Source: Schoenoplectus triqueter (lineage: Eukaryota > Streptophyta > Magnoliopsida > Poales > Cyperaceae). Taken from it: a DNA stretch of 34,468 bases. Below are positions 33,811 through 34,468 of this stretch, one piece after another. The notes under the pieces were generated by a model. It did no database searches. It was not told the origin of the DNA and saw only the letters and a program-made list of their open reading frames with translations. The DNA lies in contig CAXKVV010001050.1 of assembly GCA_964058805.1 (NCBI GenBank), forward strand, positions 1-34,468, read 5' to 3'. The position numbers were made by a program, and so were the translations under genes. Every line of letters starts with the position of its first letter. Position 1 is the first letter of the stretch.

Positions 33811-34468
33811 TTGATTATATTATATTATATTATTATATTATGATTATGATTAAGATTTAGTATTATTATATTATTATATTATATTTATGATTATAATTTA
33901 TTATTATATTAATATTATGATTATTTATTATTATTATTATCATTATATTATTATTATTAAATTATTATTATCATTATTATTATCATTATTGTTATTATAT
34001 TATCGTTACCATTGGTATTATTATATTATTTATTATTATTATAAATATAATTTTAATATTATATTATTATATTATGAATATAAATATAATTATTTTATTA
34101 TTATATTATTATGATCAAGATTATTTATTATTATATTATTATATTATGATGATTATGATTATGATATGATTATTTATTATTATTTTATTATATTGTATTA
34201 TATTATTATATGTTGATTATAGTGATGATTAATTTATTATTATATTATTATAATTATAATTATTTATAATTATTTTTATGATTATGATTGTATTTTTATT
34301 ATTTTATTATTATATTATTATGATTATGGTTATATTATTATGATCATGATCATGATTATGATTATTATATTATAATTATATTATTAAAATTATGATTACT
34401 TATTATTATTATATTATTATAATTATGATTGTAATAATAATTTTTTATCATTATATTACTATATTATG
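33811..34468. repeat. TTA/TATTAT-rich low-complexity tract to the window end
   Basis: About 660 bases made almost wholly of TTA, TAT and GATTAT variants with scattered TGATTATGATTATG motifs. It continues past the window. The short open frame within it (33887-34114) is Ile/Tyr-only in character and is a by-product of the repeat. Confidence 0.9.

Noticed and set aside
33887..34114. 75-residue Ile/Tyr-rich open frame
   Set aside because: It is produced entirely by the TTA-type simple repeat.

Overview
This is a plant nuclear window, most likely from a eudicot. It has two intron-containing protein-coding genes on the + strand, AT-rich introns and spacers, and plant transposons. The species cannot be named from the sequence.

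Layout. (1) About 1-454 is the upstream region of the first gene. (2) 455-9961 is a complete 11-exon gene for a plastid arogenate/prephenate dehydratase (ADT family, phenylalanine biosynthesis). Spliced by eye, it gives 384 residues with no in-frame stop. (3) Intron 2 of this gene holds a complete 5,075-bp Ty1/copia retrotransposon (1951-7025). It has two 139-bp LTRs with no visible difference, a perfect 5-bp target duplication (ATTTT), a primer site, a polypurine tract and an uninterrupted 1,504-codon gag-pol frame. (4) Intron 3 holds an 85-bp poly(A)-tailed insert with a 13-bp target duplication, which looks like a retroposed mRNA 3' end. (5) About 10.0-23.3 kb is a spacer built largely of small non-autonomous DNA transposons: two related Mutator-like MITEs (12075-12563 and 19524-20384), two hAT-like MITEs (14285-14774 and 19076-19514), a long inverted-repeat element (about 17.23-18.05 kb) and a short foldback (20768-20933). 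A pair of exon-like coding fragments (13949-14896), of unknown origin, is split by one hAT MITE. (6) 23518-30095 is a complete 9-exon gene for a 938-residue BRD7/9-like bromodomain protein, resembling the BRD1/BRD2/BRD13 subunits of plant SWI/SNF complexes. It uses one GC-AG intron inside the bromodomain. (7) About 30.1-34.5 kb is 3' flank, a roughly 1-kb palindromic DNA-transposon-like element, a GAT microsatellite, the end of another MITE-like sequence, and a TTA-rich low-complexity tract that runs off the window.

The two genes are not functionally linked: one is metabolic and plastid-targeted, the other is a nuclear chromatin reader. I found no new multi-gene system. The observations best worth following are the apparently very young copia insertion in an ADT intron, the hAT and Mutator MITEs inserted back to back at one target sequence, the retroposed 3' end in intron 3, the GC-AG splice site and C-terminal LxLxL motif of the bromodomain gene, and the unidentified exon-like fragments. 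All exon borders were set by eye from reading frame, splice consensus and family similarity; none has transcript support here.
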